Position numbers and translations under genes: made by a program
Assembly (NCBI GenBank): GCA_045538895.1
Contig: JAZQEH010000002.1
Location: 1 to 47,830 of the forward strand
DNA from: UMGS902 sp045538895
Lineage (GTDB): Bacteria > Bacillota > Clostridia > Oscillospirales > CAG-272
Length of the DNA: 47,830 nucleotides
Direction: 5' to 3'
Shown: positions 32,905-40,866 of the stretch, piece by piece
Numbering within the stretch: the first letter of the stretch is position 1
How the letters are laid out: every line of letters starts with the position of its first letter
The notes under the pieces: model-generated
The model's database searches: none
What the model was told of the DNA's origin: nothing
The model's input: the letters and a program-made list of their open reading frames with translations, nothing else

Positions 32905-35097
32905 ATGGCAAGAACGAAAAAGCAACCCATAGTGCAGAATATCCCCGAAGCTGCGGCAAGGAAAGAACTCATTACAGATGTAATTGAAACCAACTACATG
33001 CCATATGCGATGAGTGTTATCATTTCCCGTGCCATCCCCGAAATCGACGGCTTCAAGCCCGTTCACCGCAAGCTGCTGTACACAATGTACACAATGGGAC
33101 TCATGACAGGCAACCGTACCAAGAGTACAAACATCGTAGGTACCACCATGCGTCTGCACCCCCACGGCGATGCGGCAATATACGAAACAATGGTTCGTCT
33201 TACCAAAGGTAACGAATCACTGCTCCATCCCTTTGTAGATTCAAAGGGTAGCTTTGGCAAACAGTACAGCCGTGACATGGCATTTGCGGCGGCACGTTAT
33301 ACCGAGGCAAAGCTTGATCCATTCTGCAATGAGATTTTCAGCGGTGTTGACAAGAACGCCGTTGACATGGTGCCAAACTATGACAACACCCTGACCGAGC
33401 CTGCGCTCTTACCAACGTCATTCCCCAATATCCTCGTTTCTCCCAATATGGGTATCGCAGTAGGCATGGCTTCGTCAATCTGCTCGTTCAACCTCGGTGA
33501 GATATGCGATGCTACCATTGCTCTGCTCCGTCACCCCAACACCACCATCGACACTCTTCTCGACATTGTAAAAGGACCTGACTTCCCCGGCGGTGCCTAT
33601 ATCATATACAACAGAGAGTCAATGAAAAATGTGTATGAAACAGGCCGTGGACCTATCAAACTCCGTGCAAGGTATTCCTATGATAAGGAAGCAAACTGCA
33701 TCGACGTAACACAGATACCCTACTCCACCTCTATTGAAGCTATCATCGGTAAAATCAGCGATGCGGTCAAGAGCGGCAAAATCAAGGACATCACCGACGT
33801 GCGTGATGAAATCGACATTTCGGGCTTTAAGCTCACCATCGACCTCCGCAGAGGTACCGACCCCGATAAGCTTATGGCAAAGCTTTACAAGCTCACACCT
33901 CTTGAGGACAGCTTTGACTGCAACTTCAACGTGCTTATCGACGGTGCTCCCCGTCAGCTCGGCATAAAAGGAATACTCACCGAATGGATTCGCTTCCGTG
34001 TAGGTTGCGTAACACGTGAATTTACCTTTGACCTCGACAAGAAGAAGGCAAAACTTCATCTCTTGCTCGGTCTTGGCAAGATTCTGCTTGACATTGACCG
34101 TGCAATCGCCATTGTGCGAGGAACTGCCAAGGATTCGGACGTTGTGCCGAACCTTATGGAAGCGTTTAACCTTGACGAAGTACAGGCTGAATACGTTGCC
34201 GAAATCAAGCTCCGTCACCTTAATAAAGAGTATATTCTCCATCGCATGGAGGAAATCAAATCGCTGCAGGAAGAAATCGCAAATCTTGAGGCAATTCTCG
34301 GCGACGAGCTGAAACTCAAGGCAGAAATTATCAAGCAGCTTCAGGAAGTTAAAAAGAAGTATGCAAAGCCCCGTAAGACGCAGCTTATCTCCGAGGAGGA
34401 TATTCAGGTTGCCACGGCTGACGACTTCTTTGAAAACTACAACGTCAAGATTGTACTCACCGCCGACGGCTATTTCAAGAAAATCACCCTTGTTTCCTTA
34501 CGCGGAAATGATGAGCAGAAGCTTAAAGAGGGTGACCGCATTGCCTTTACCGAGGACTGCGACAACGCAGCCGAGGTTATTTTCATCACCGATAAGCGTC
34601 AGCTTTACCGTGCAAGAGTGCGTGATTTTGACCCTGTAAAGGCATCTTCACTCGGTGACTTTATTCCTGCAAAGCTCGGCATGGCTGACGGTGAAAAGCC
34701 GATATTTATGAAGGTTATCACACCCGACCTCGAAAAGTACAACATGATTTACATTTTTGAAAACGGCAAGGGTGTTCGTATAAATCTCGGAAACTACCAG
34801 TTCCGCAGCAGCAGAAAGAAGCTTTCGGGAATCTACTCGGATGCTTCACCGATAGTTGCCGCAATACTTGAGGACAAGCCCAAGGATATTATCATTGTTT
34901 CCGACCAGAATAAAGCTATTACGATTAAAAGTGCACTTATCCCCGAAAAAACCACACGTACCGCAAACGGCGTAACGCTATTTACGCTCAAGGGCAAGGC
35001 AACTGTTGTTTATGCCGATGAAACAGAAAAATCCATTTATCCCGAGCCGCAGAATTACCGCAAAATAAAAATCCCCGCAACAGGCTCGAGCCTTTAA
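32905..35097 (+). CDS. Type IIA DNA topoisomerase A subunit (ParC/GyrA family)
   Basis: The 730-residue subunit carries the DNA breakage-reunion core: YAMSVIISRAIPEIDGFKPVHRKLL, HPHGDAAIYETM and catalytic Tyr132 in AAARYTEAK. A coiled coil (about 430-490) precedes a shortened C-terminal beta-pinwheel. I find no GyrA-box (QRRGGKG), and the length is below that of GyrA, which favours topoisomerase IV-type or a divergent clostridial second topoisomerase. The B subunit is not adjacent. AAAGGA lies 8 nt upstream. Confidence 0.9.
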   Translation: MARTKKQPIVQNIPEAAARKELITDVIETNYMPYAMSVIISRAIPEIDGFKPVHRKLLYTMYTMGLMTGNRTKSTNIVGTTMRLHPHGDAAIYETMVRLTKGNESLLHPFVDSKGSFGKQYSRDMAFAAARYTEAKLDPFCNEIFSGVDKNAVDMVPNYDNTLTEPALLPTSFPNILVSPNMGIAVGMASSICSFNLGEICDATIALLRHPNTTIDTLLDIVKGPDFPGGAYIIYNRESMKNVYETGRGPIKLRARYSYDKEANCIDVTQIPYSTSIEAIIGKISDAVKSGKIKDITDVRDEIDISGFKLTIDLRRGTDPDKLMAKLYKLTPLEDSFDCNFNVLIDGAPRQLGIKGILTEWIRFRVGCVTREFTFDLDKKKAKLHLLLGLGKILLDIDRAIAIVRGTAKDSDVVPNLMEAFNLDEVQAEYVAEIKLRHLNKEYILHRMEEIKSLQEEIANLEAILGDELKLKAEIIKQLQEVKKKYAKPRKTQLISEEDIQVATADDFFENYNVKIVLTADGYFKKITLVSLRGNDEQKLKEGDRIAFTEDCDNAAEVIFITDKRQLYRARVRDFDPVKASSLGDFIPAKLGMADGEKPIFMKVITPDLEKYNMIYIFENGKGVRINLGNYQFRSSRKKLSGIYSDASPIVAAILEDKPKDIIIVSDQNKAITIKSALIPEKTTRTANGVTLFTLKGKATVVYADETEKSIYPEPQNYRKIKIPATGSSL

Positions 35098-35107
35098 GGA
35101 GTAACAC

Positions 35108-35875
35108 ATGGGTATTGCTATTGTAACGGGTGCCTCAAGCGGAATGGGCCGTGAGTTTGTGTATGCGCTCGACAAAGAGAATAAATACAGCGAAATCTGG
35201 GTAATCGCAAGACGTGCCGACCGACTTGAAGAGTTAAAAAACGAGTGTAAAACAGCTATTGTGCCGATTGCACTCGACCTCACCGAAAAAAGCAGCTTTG
35301 ATAGCTACCGTGCATTGTTAAACGAAAAAAAGCCCGACGTCAAAGTACTTGTAAACTGCTCGGGCTTTGGTAAATTCGGCACGTATGCGGATATCGACAC
35401 CGAAACCTCCTGCGAAATGATCGACCTCAACTGTAAGGCGCTTGTGCGTATGACAGAGTACACACTGCCCTACATGCAAAAAGGAGCACACGTTTTGCAG
35501 CTCGACTCGCTCTCGTCATTCCAGCCCGTGCCGTACATCGGAGTTTACGGTGCTACAAAAGCGTTTGTACTAAGCTACAGCCGTGCGCTCAACGTTGAAC
35601 TGAAGACACGTGGCATCAAGGTTATGGCGATATGCCCCGGATGGGTGAAAACCGAGTTTTTTGAGCGTTCAAAAACGGCTTGCTCGGATGCGGTAACGTA
35701 TTTTAACGTAATGTACGAGGCAAAAGACGTTGTTAAGACCGCAATGAAAGACATGTACAAGAAAAACAAGGACGTTTCTATTCACGGTCTGCCCGTAAAA
35801 CTGCAGGTACTTGGCGTAAAACTTCTCCCGCACAAGCTCGTAATGAAAATATGGATGAAACAACAAAAGCATTAA
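35108..35875 (+). CDS. Short-chain dehydrogenase/reductase
   Basis: The 255-residue classical SDR has the nucleotide-binding TGASSGMGR (residues 7-15), NCSG, catalytic Ser134 and Tyr147-x3-Lys151 (YGATK), and the CPGWVKTEF loop. It is cytoplasmic; the substrate is unknown. AAGGAG lies 6 nt before the ATG, 10 nt after the topoisomerase stop, so it ends this operon. Confidence 0.93.
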   Translation: MGIAIVTGASSGMGREFVYALDKENKYSEIWVIARRADRLEELKNECKTAIVPIALDLTEKSSFDSYRALLNEKKPDVKVLVNCSGFGKFGTYADIDTETSCEMIDLNCKALVRMTEYTLPYMQKGAHVLQLDSLSSFQPVPYIGVYGATKAFVLSYSRALNVELKTRGIKVMAICPGWVKTEFFERSKTACSDAVTYFNVMYEAKDVVKTAMKDMYKKNKDVSIHGLPVKLQVLGVKLLPHKLVMKIWMKQQKH

Positions 35876-35876
35876 A

Positions 35877-35910
35877 AAATTGCGGAGTCGGGTTCGACTC
35901 CGGAATTTTT
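35877..35910. terminator. Bidirectional intrinsic terminator between converging genes
   Basis: Stem CGGAGTCG/CGACTCCG (35883-35890/35895-35902), loop GGTT, flanked by A-rich left and T5 right arms. It serves the SDR gene and the dockerin-SGNH gene. Confidence 0.88.
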
Positions 35911-36977
35911 CATTTTACTGTGTTTTTTAAGATTATTATAATGTCGAGAACAGTAACTTTACCGTCACCGCTTACATCAAGATAAAACTTTTTGCTGTCA
36001 TCCTGATTTATCACCATACGAATCGCCGAAAGAACATCATTTACGGTAACAACTCCGTCACCGTCTGCATCACCGGTACCACCGTTAAAGCGATATTCAA
36101 GAGCCTCGGTAACACGTGCATTCAGCTTATCGTATGAAAGAATACTCAAATGCTGTGAGTCTGCAAAAACCTCCGGATTGACAGTAGTGCCGTCAGAGAG
36201 GAAGCCGTTAAAACTACCGTCTTCGTTCATCGCAATACCGAAACCGTCAACAAGCGTTATCCACTTGGAATTCTTTGCAGCATATTCTGTCCAAAGGCGG
36301 TTCATATCACGCACCTTTGCGGCGTATTCCTCGTATCTTCCCGGCTGATACCACTCGGTTATGAGAATAACCTCAAGGTCGGGATTGGATCTCTTCAATG
36401 TATCAATAGTATCCGAAAGATAACCAAGCGTTACAGTATTTTCACGCAATGCAAGGTCATTCGAGCCTGACATAATTACAACAGTGTCAGCTCCGTATGT
36501 GGTAAGTTCATCGGCTATGGTGTTCCAGAATGCCGTTGTAGAACCGCCGATACCAAGATTCATCACCTTGCCGTATTTTCCGAGAACATGGTGTGCATGG
36601 AACCAACGTCCCATATGCGAATGTCCGAAGATAATGATATCCGCCTTGTCGGGAGTTTCGATATCGGATATTGCGAAATTCAATATTGTATTGCCAGCCG
36701 CATCCGAGAACACACCCACACCTGTACCTGTAAGAGGTGATGGATCGGTATACTTGATAAGGCACTTGTCAAGGAAATATCCATAAACGGTTTCTCCGTC
36801 ATATACCGCACGGATATCGCCTGCTCCCCACCATGATGTTCCGTGGAGATACTGCGTTTTCTTCAGAACAGTTTCCCCACCGTCAACAACCTTGATAAGA
36901 TAGAGGTATTTATCCGAAGAATACGCAAGCTTGTAGATCTTGAGATTATCAAACAAAACCATTACCTTTTTATGCAC
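35910..36977 (-). pseudogene. Probable 5'-truncated SGNH hydrolase with dockerin
   Basis: The 355-residue reading frame has no signal peptide. Its first ~105 residues begin inside a lectin-like beta-sandwich (FDNLKIYKLAYS...TGTGVGVFSDAAG), as though its front half is missing. The SGNH domain (112-298) is intact: Ser120 in FGHSHMG (His replacing the usual Asp of GDS), GIGGS, Asn173 in SGSND, and Asp273/His276 in DSQH. A complete two-repeat dockerin follows (DADGDGVVTVNDVL and DVSGDGKVTVLDII). The start could be GTG 36977 or ATG 36962, only 24-39 nt beyond the terminator of the upstream gene, leaving no room for a normal promoter and leader. Without export the dockerin could not work. It is either a truncated gene or a chimeric junction. 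Confidence 0.65.
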
Positions 36978-37000
36978 ACAAAACTATGTTTTAGTGCGAA

Positions 37001-37030
37001 AAATAAAGGCAGTTAAAACTGCCTTTATTT
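37001..37030 (-). terminator. Intrinsic terminator of the ireB-ribF-carboxypeptidase operon
   Basis: Perfect 13-bp stem AAATAAAGGCAGT/ACTGCCTTTATTT (37001-37013/37018-37030), loop TAAA. It overlaps the carboxypeptidase stop codon. Confidence 0.85.
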
Positions 37031-38368
37031 TCTTCTGTAATGACGGTTACGTCTGCGGACACGAAGCCATGCGCTTATTACAAAATAAGCTATGGTAAAT
37101 ACCACCGCAGAGATAACAGTTACTATAAAAAACGTACTTGTGGTAAAGCTTTCGATTTTGTCAAGCACCACTAAAAATTCACTTCTCGAAACAGAGTTTT
37201 TGGTGATAAGCTTTACACTGCCAAGCGGGATGTCATCCTTTGAAACAGTATAGCTTCCAACAACCTGCCCCTCCGTAACGGGAGCATCAAGCGACTCCAC
37301 GTCAAGTCTGTGCGAATACGTGAGGTCGGTTCTGATATCAAGCGAATAAGGCAAATAAAGCGTAAGCGGCTCCGACGGAACGAGCGTTACGTAATCAGCA
37401 TCGGTTGACAGCTTCACGGGAATCTCGCACACAATATCCGAGGTCTTTATAACCTCAACGTAGCCGTATTCCTTAAGTGCCTTTGTAGCAAGCTCGCTTG
37501 TCAGCAGATATGCCGTGTTTCTCTCATTATAGGTTTCGCCGCCAAGCACCACTATAACGTACGAAAGCTCCTCGCCGCAAACCGCACTTGCAGCATAGTT
37601 GCCCGAAGAAGGTGTCATGCCAGAATTAAGCCCTATAACACGTGAATCGTGATATCTGTAGCTTGTATTTGAATTGTATTTCAGCCCGTTCTCATTGTAA
37701 ATCGCAAGCTGCCCCTGCTTGTTTGAAGCGGGAATTGTATAGCTGACTGCGTTTGAAAAGTCTGTAAGAAAATCAATTTTATAAAACTCGCTTGCAATTA
37801 TCAGCGAATCCGCCGCAGTTGTAACCATGCCCTCGGCATCAAGACCTGTCTGGTTTATGTAATGTGTATTGACCATACCAAGCGATTTCGCTTTTTCGTT
37901 CATATACTCGATAAACTGCTCAACGCTATCCTCTGCACCGTTCATTGCCGCATAGCAGAGCATGTATGCACTGTCATTTGCGCCACGCATAAGCAATCCG
38001 CAAAACAGATCCCGTATGGTAACGACCTCGCCGATGTAATAGCCGATATATCTGCCTGAAACATACGAGCCGTTCTGGTTATAAATCATTCTGCCCTCAA
38101 CGGTTATTGTTTCGTCAAGGCGGTCACTGAGCAGTTCGTATGCACAAACGGCGGTCATCATTTTGGTGAATGATGCAGTCGGCAGTTTTTTATCCGCATT
38201 GTAGCTGAAAACCACCGTGTCATTCTCTATATTATATATAGCCGCCGATGCGACGTGGCTTATCGCCTTTTCCTCCTCGGATATAGCTTCAAGCGAGGTT
38301 GCCGCCGCAAAAAGCACCAAAAAAAACGAAAGTGCCGCCGCAGTTATAACTTTTATAAAGTGACGCAC
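37025..38368 (-). CDS. D-alanyl-D-alanine carboxypeptidase-like protein (S11/PBP5 family), motifs altered
   Basis: The 447-residue protein has a signal peptide (1-27), a penicillin-binding transpeptidase-like domain (35-285), a PBP5-type C-terminal domain (about 300-390) and a C-terminal membrane helix with a basic tail (FFIVTVISAVVFTIAYFVIS). The SxxK motif is intact in TASFTKMM. The second motif reads RGANDSA, with Gly where SxN needs Ser, and the KTG motif reads NSG in GLNSGMTP. These substitutions may lower or change activity. Role by family: trimming peptidoglycan pentapeptides outside the membrane. Start is GTG with GGAGGG 8 nt upstream, directly after ribF. Confidence 0.88.
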   Translation of the reverse strand: MRHFIKVITAAALSFFLVLFAAATSLEAISEEEKAISHVASAAIYNIENDTVVFSYNADKKLPTASFTKMMTAVCAYELLSDRLDETITVEGRMIYNQNGSYVSGRYIGYYIGEVVTIRDLFCGLLMRGANDSAYMLCYAAMNGAEDSVEQFIEYMNEKAKSLGMVNTHYINQTGLDAEGMVTTAADSLIIASEFYKIDFLTDFSNAVSYTIPASNKQGQLAIYNENGLKYNSNTSYRYHDSRVIGLNSGMTPSSGNYAASAVCGEELSYVIVVLGGETYNERNTAYLLTSELATKALKEYGYVEVIKTSDIVCEIPVKLSTDADYVTLVPSEPLTLYLPYSLDIRTDLTYSHRLDVESLDAPVTEGQVVGSYTVSKDDIPLGSVKLITKNSVSRSEFLVVLDKIESFTTSTFFIVTVISAVVFTIAYFVISAWLRVRRRNRHYRRK

Positions 38369-39280
38369 TTATTCGCCCTCCTGTTTTTCAAAAAATTCGA
38401 TAGCACACTTGCGGTCATTCTCAACCTCACGGCGTAATGCATCAACACTGTCAAAGCGTTTTTCTCCGCGTCCCTTGCCATAAAATGAAACCTTTATGCA
38501 CTTGCCGTAAAGGTCGCCGTCAAACCCGATAATATGGGTTTCAAGATTGATACTGTCGGTGTCTTCAACCGTAGGTCGCACACCGAGATTTGAAACAGAG
38601 ATATACTCGGCACCGTCAATGCAGGTTTTTGTATAGTAGATACCCCGTGCCATTTGTGCAGAATTTTTGTCAATCTGCATATTCACCGTAGGGAGTCCAA
38701 GCTTTCTGCCAAGCTCCTTGCCGTGCTGCACGGTTGCACGTATATAATAAGGATACGTAAGCAGCTCGTTTGCCTGTGCAATATTGCCGCTCAAAAGCAG
38801 TTTACGGATACGGCTTGCACTGACGCTTTCGCCCCCATGTTCAACACATTCTGCTATGTCGCACTCCACACCATAACGGTTGCAAAGCGTTTTCAGCATG
38901 TCGGCATCACCGGCAGCCTTAGCCCCAAAACGGTAATTGTAGCCGGCAAAAGCCGCCACGGCATTATGCTTTTCAACAAGCTCGTCACGCACAAACTCCT
39001 CTGGAGTCTTGTCACGTAACTCCTCAAAATCGTAAACGTAGGCATAGTTAACACCAAGCTTTTCAAGCTCGGAAAGTCTGTCGCAAAGTGGCAAAAGAGC
39101 GGGGGCAGAATGCGGTGACGAGGAAAAAAGAAGCACCGATGTAGGTATTCCACGTTCGGTGCCTTTATTTTTAGCCGCAAGAATGATACGCCGATGTCCC
39201 ATATGAACACCGTCAAACATACCAAGCACAATGCTTGTACCACTCGCCTCTATGCCGCGTGCCAAAGAAACGATTTTCAC
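38369..39280 (-). CDS. ribF: Bifunctional riboflavin kinase/FAD synthetase
   Basis: The 303-residue enzyme converts riboflavin to FMN and FAD. The N-terminal FAD synthetase domain has GMFDGVHMGHR and ends at the SASRIRKLL region; the C-terminal riboflavin kinase domain has GRKLGLPTVNM, SNLGVRPTV and NLETHIIGFDGDLYG. Start is GTG with GGAG 8 nt upstream, inside the end of ireB (3-nt gap). No FMN riboswitch is visible because the gene is internal to the operon. Confidence 0.96.
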   Translation of the reverse strand: MKIVSLARGIEASGTSIVLGMFDGVHMGHRRIILAAKNKGTERGIPTSVLLFSSSPHSAPALLPLCDRLSELEKLGVNYAYVYDFEELRDKTPEEFVRDELVEKHNAVAAFAGYNYRFGAKAAGDADMLKTLCNRYGVECDIAECVEHGGESVSASRIRKLLLSGNIAQANELLTYPYYIRATVQHGKELGRKLGLPTVNMQIDKNSAQMARGIYYTKTCIDGAEYISVSNLGVRPTVEDTDSINLETHIIGFDGDLYGKCIKVSFYGKGRGEKRFDSVDALRREVENDRKCAIEFFEKQEGE

Positions 39281-39283
39281 TTC

Positions 39284-39547
39284 TTATACTCCGAGATATT
39301 CACGAACAAGCGTGTTGAGAAGCTTGTCACGGTCAATCTTTCTGATAAGTCCGCGCGCACCGTTGTAGTTTGTAATATATGTCGGGTCCTCGGAAAGGAT
39401 GTAGCCAACTATCTGGTTGATAGGGTCATAGCCCTTTTCGCTGAGAGCCTTGTACACCTCAAGCAAAATAACCTTGGTGCCATCATCATTCATGTCAACC
39501 TTGGAAAAAATCTGTGTATCCTGCTTTTTGTTCTTATCCAAAATCAT
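39284..39547 (-). CDS. ireB: IreB-family regulatory phosphoprotein (UPF0297)
   Basis: The 87-residue protein matches the small cytoplasmic UPF0297/IreB family across its whole length (DKNKKQDTQIFSKV, EVYKALSEKGYDPINQIVGYILSEDPTYIT, ARGLIRKIDRDKLLNTLVREYL). In Enterococcus IreB is phosphorylated by the PASTA kinase IreK and lowers cephalosporin resistance. The gene often lies by alaS and ruvX; here it leads an operon with ribF and a carboxypeptidase-like protein. AGGCGG precedes the ATG. Confidence 0.94.
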   Translation of the reverse strand: MILDKNKKQDTQIFSKVDMNDDGTKVILLEVYKALSEKGYDPINQIVGYILSEDPTYITNYNGARGLIRKIDRDKLLNTLVREYLGV

Positions 39548-39579
39548 AATAGTTACCGCCTTTCGGATATGTTGTATAT

Positions 39580-39608
39580 ATTATAGCCTAAAATAAAGTT
39601 GCTTGCAA
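39580..39608 (-). promoter_or_regulatory. Predicted sigma-A promoter of the ireB operon
   Basis: Minus strand TTGCAA (39608-39603), 17 bp, TATAAT (39585-39580), about 33 nt before the ireB ATG. Confidence 0.7.
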
Positions 39609-39618
39609 GAGTTTTTTA

Positions 39619-40104
39619 TCACAAAACTGCACACGCATACCAAAAAGCAACAACCATACATAGTAATGCCATATCAAAAACGGTGCTTTCAATTCCACGG
39701 CGAATACCAGGGTTTCTTCGCAAAAATACAAAAGGGGTTCCAAAAAAAAGCAGTTTGGAACAAATGCAATAATATGCGACAGCCACGATTTGTAAAAGGC
39801 ATAAAACTGCAGAAAAAACAAACACATAAGCACTTGCCCACTTAAAATATCCAAAGCACAATGCAAACAAGAAAAATCCGACTGTCGCAAAAAGCAAAGT
39901 GGCATTTATATAATATCCCAAAACCAAGTCGCCATTACGGTGAAGCTTTTGGTAAAACCAATAGTTAATAAGTCCCGTTTCGTTTTTGCGTATATAGCTT
40001 TTGCTGTGCTTTTTATACCGCAAAAAATCCGATACTCCTATGCGAAAAAGAAAATAAATCAATATACTACAAAGAGAATAAATAATGCTTAATAGATAGG
40101 TCAT
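39619..40104 (-). CDS. Small hypothetical membrane protein
   Basis: The 161-residue protein has four hydrophobic segments: 2-22, 66-85, 88-110 and 143-160, with a basic loop RYKKHSKSYIRK after the first. I recognise no family. AAGGAG lies 6 nt before the ATG, which supports it as a true gene despite base composition poorer in C/G than its neighbours. It follows the four-helix-bundle gene at 55 nt and precedes the ireB promoter. Confidence 0.7.
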   Translation of the reverse strand: MTYLLSIIYSLCSILIYFLFRIGVSDFLRYKKHSKSYIRKNETGLINYWFYQKLHRNGDLVLGYYINATLLFATVGFFLFALCFGYFKWASAYVFVFSAVLCLLQIVAVAYYCICSKLLFFGTPFVFLRRNPGIRRGIESTVFDMALLCMVVAFWYACAVL

Positions 40105-40119
40105 ATATACTCCTTGGAT

Positions 40120-40157
40120 TGTTTACATAAATATCTTTTGTGGGACTTATGTAAACA
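40120..40157. repeat. Inverted repeat between two small genes
   Basis: TGTTTACATAA and TTATGTAAACA (40120-40130/40147-40157) form an 11-bp inverted repeat with a 16-nt loop, starting 3 nt beyond the stop of the four-helix-bundle gene. It has no U-tract; it could be a weak terminator or a protein site for the membrane protein gene. Confidence 0.5.
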
Positions 40158-40159
40158 CA

Positions 40160-40504
40160 TTACATGTGGTCTTTTGCCGTATTTATTGAAGCGATCAAAA
40201 TTCTTTTCACCTCGACACATCTGTCAAGGAGAGATTTATCGTTATAATACCCACTTTCAATCAAGAGCTCAAGCCAATATTCTGTTTCGGAGCATTCCTT
40301 TAAGGCGATATGTAGCTTTGCCACGAAGTCCGCTTTGCCGTGAGCATAAAACGCCTCACGAATATTAGCCCCTATGCTCGTCCCCGCACGCAAAAACTGG
40401 TTGATCAGTGCACTTTCACACTTCGCTTCCCTCAACACCTTGCAAGTGCGAATCACCTCTAAAGCAAATGCTTTTGACTTTATCATCAAAGGACTTTCGG
40501 ACAT
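40160..40504 (-). CDS. Four-helix-bundle protein (S23/Avd-like family)
   Basis: The 114-residue protein matches the family first seen in 23S rRNA intervening sequences: KSKAFALEVIRTCKVL, LINQFLRAGTSIGANIREAF, FVAKLHIALKECSETEYWLELLIESGY. It forms a basic pentameric bundle in known relatives, and the related Avd protein assists diversity-generating retroelements. No reverse transcriptase or template repeat is present here, so this is the stand-alone form of unknown function. A purine-rich AAGGGG precedes the ATG. Confidence 0.92.
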   Translation of the reverse strand: MSESPLMIKSKAFALEVIRTCKVLREAKCESALINQFLRAGTSIGANIREAFYAHGKADFVAKLHIALKECSETEYWLELLIESGYYNDKSLLDRCVEVKRILIASINTAKDHM

Positions 40505-40580
40505 ATTACTTATCCCCTTTTTCTACTTTATTACATTATACCATAAAACCTATTACTTTTCAACTTTTGAAATAAAAAAT

Positions 40581-40736
40581 GCTTTTCGCCAAGGCGAAAA
40601 GCTACCTTACTTCTTCACTATTCACTATTACTTATAACTTTGCCAAAAATCTCCTCGGACTAATTTAGTGAAAAGTGAAGAGTGAAAAGTGAAAAAGTAA
40701 AAATCTCCCCGAACTTCGTCCGAGGAGATTTTTGGC
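40581..40736. repeat. Compound palindromic intergenic element abutting tRNA-Gln
   Basis: The interval 40505-40732 has no gene. It holds a perfect hairpin GCTTTTCGCC/GGCGAAAAGC (40581-40590/40593-40602), a perfect 19-bp inverted repeat (40642-40660 and 40718-40736, GCCAAAAATCTCCTCGGAC), and between and around its arms opposite-strand runs of an AGTGAAAAGTGAA-like motif (40611-40635 and 40668-40696). The right arm includes the CCA end of the tRNA. This looks like a miniature repeat or an inverted partial copy of the tRNA terminator. Confidence 0.6.
40699..40733 (-). terminator. Intrinsic terminator of tRNA-Gln
   Basis: On the minus strand a stem AAAAATCTCC/GGAGATTTTT (40733-40724/40708-40699) with a short inner CGA/TCG pairing begins right at the tRNA 3' end and finishes in U5. 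Confidence 0.75.
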
Positions 40737-40808
40737 TGGGATGGCTGGGCTCGAACCAGCGAAATGCCAGAGTCAAAGTCTGGTGCCTTACCACTTGGCT
40801 ACACCCCA
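40733..40808 (-). tRNA. tRNA-Gln (anticodon TTG), CCA encoded
   Basis: The acceptor stem TGGGGTG pairs with CATCCCA, the discriminator is G and CCA is encoded. The D-arm AGCCAAGTGGTAAGGC, anticodon loop CTTTGAC between CCAGA and TCTGG, and T-arm GCTGGTTCGAGCCCAGC are all intact. The anticodon TTG reads CAA/CAG. Confidence 0.96.
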
Positions 40809-40813
40809 ATATT

Positions 40814-40861
40814 TACCGTAATATTCTACCATAACAAAAAGTTATTGTCAATATTACGGTA
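40814..40861 (-). promoter_or_regulatory. tRNA-Gln promoter inside a nested inverted repeat
   Basis: Minus strand TTGACA (40851-40846), 17 bp, TAGAAT (40828-40823), start expected near 40816. The promoter is enclosed by a 12-bp inverted repeat TACCGTAATATT/AATATTACGGTA (40814-40825/40850-40861) with an inner ATAAC/GTTAT (40831-40835/40841-40845). The structure begins 5 nt after the radC stop. Confidence 0.75.
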
Positions 40862-40866
40862 TATTA

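Noticed and set aside
39603..39845. 80-residue plus-strand basic frame opposite the small membrane protein
   Set aside because: It has no ribosome site, is Lys/Gln-rich because it mirrors a hydrophobic protein, and the minus-strand gene has a perfect AAGGAG.
40160..40504. Diversity-generating retroelement suggested by the Avd-like protein
   Set aside because: No reverse transcriptase, template repeat or variable-repeat target was found in the window.
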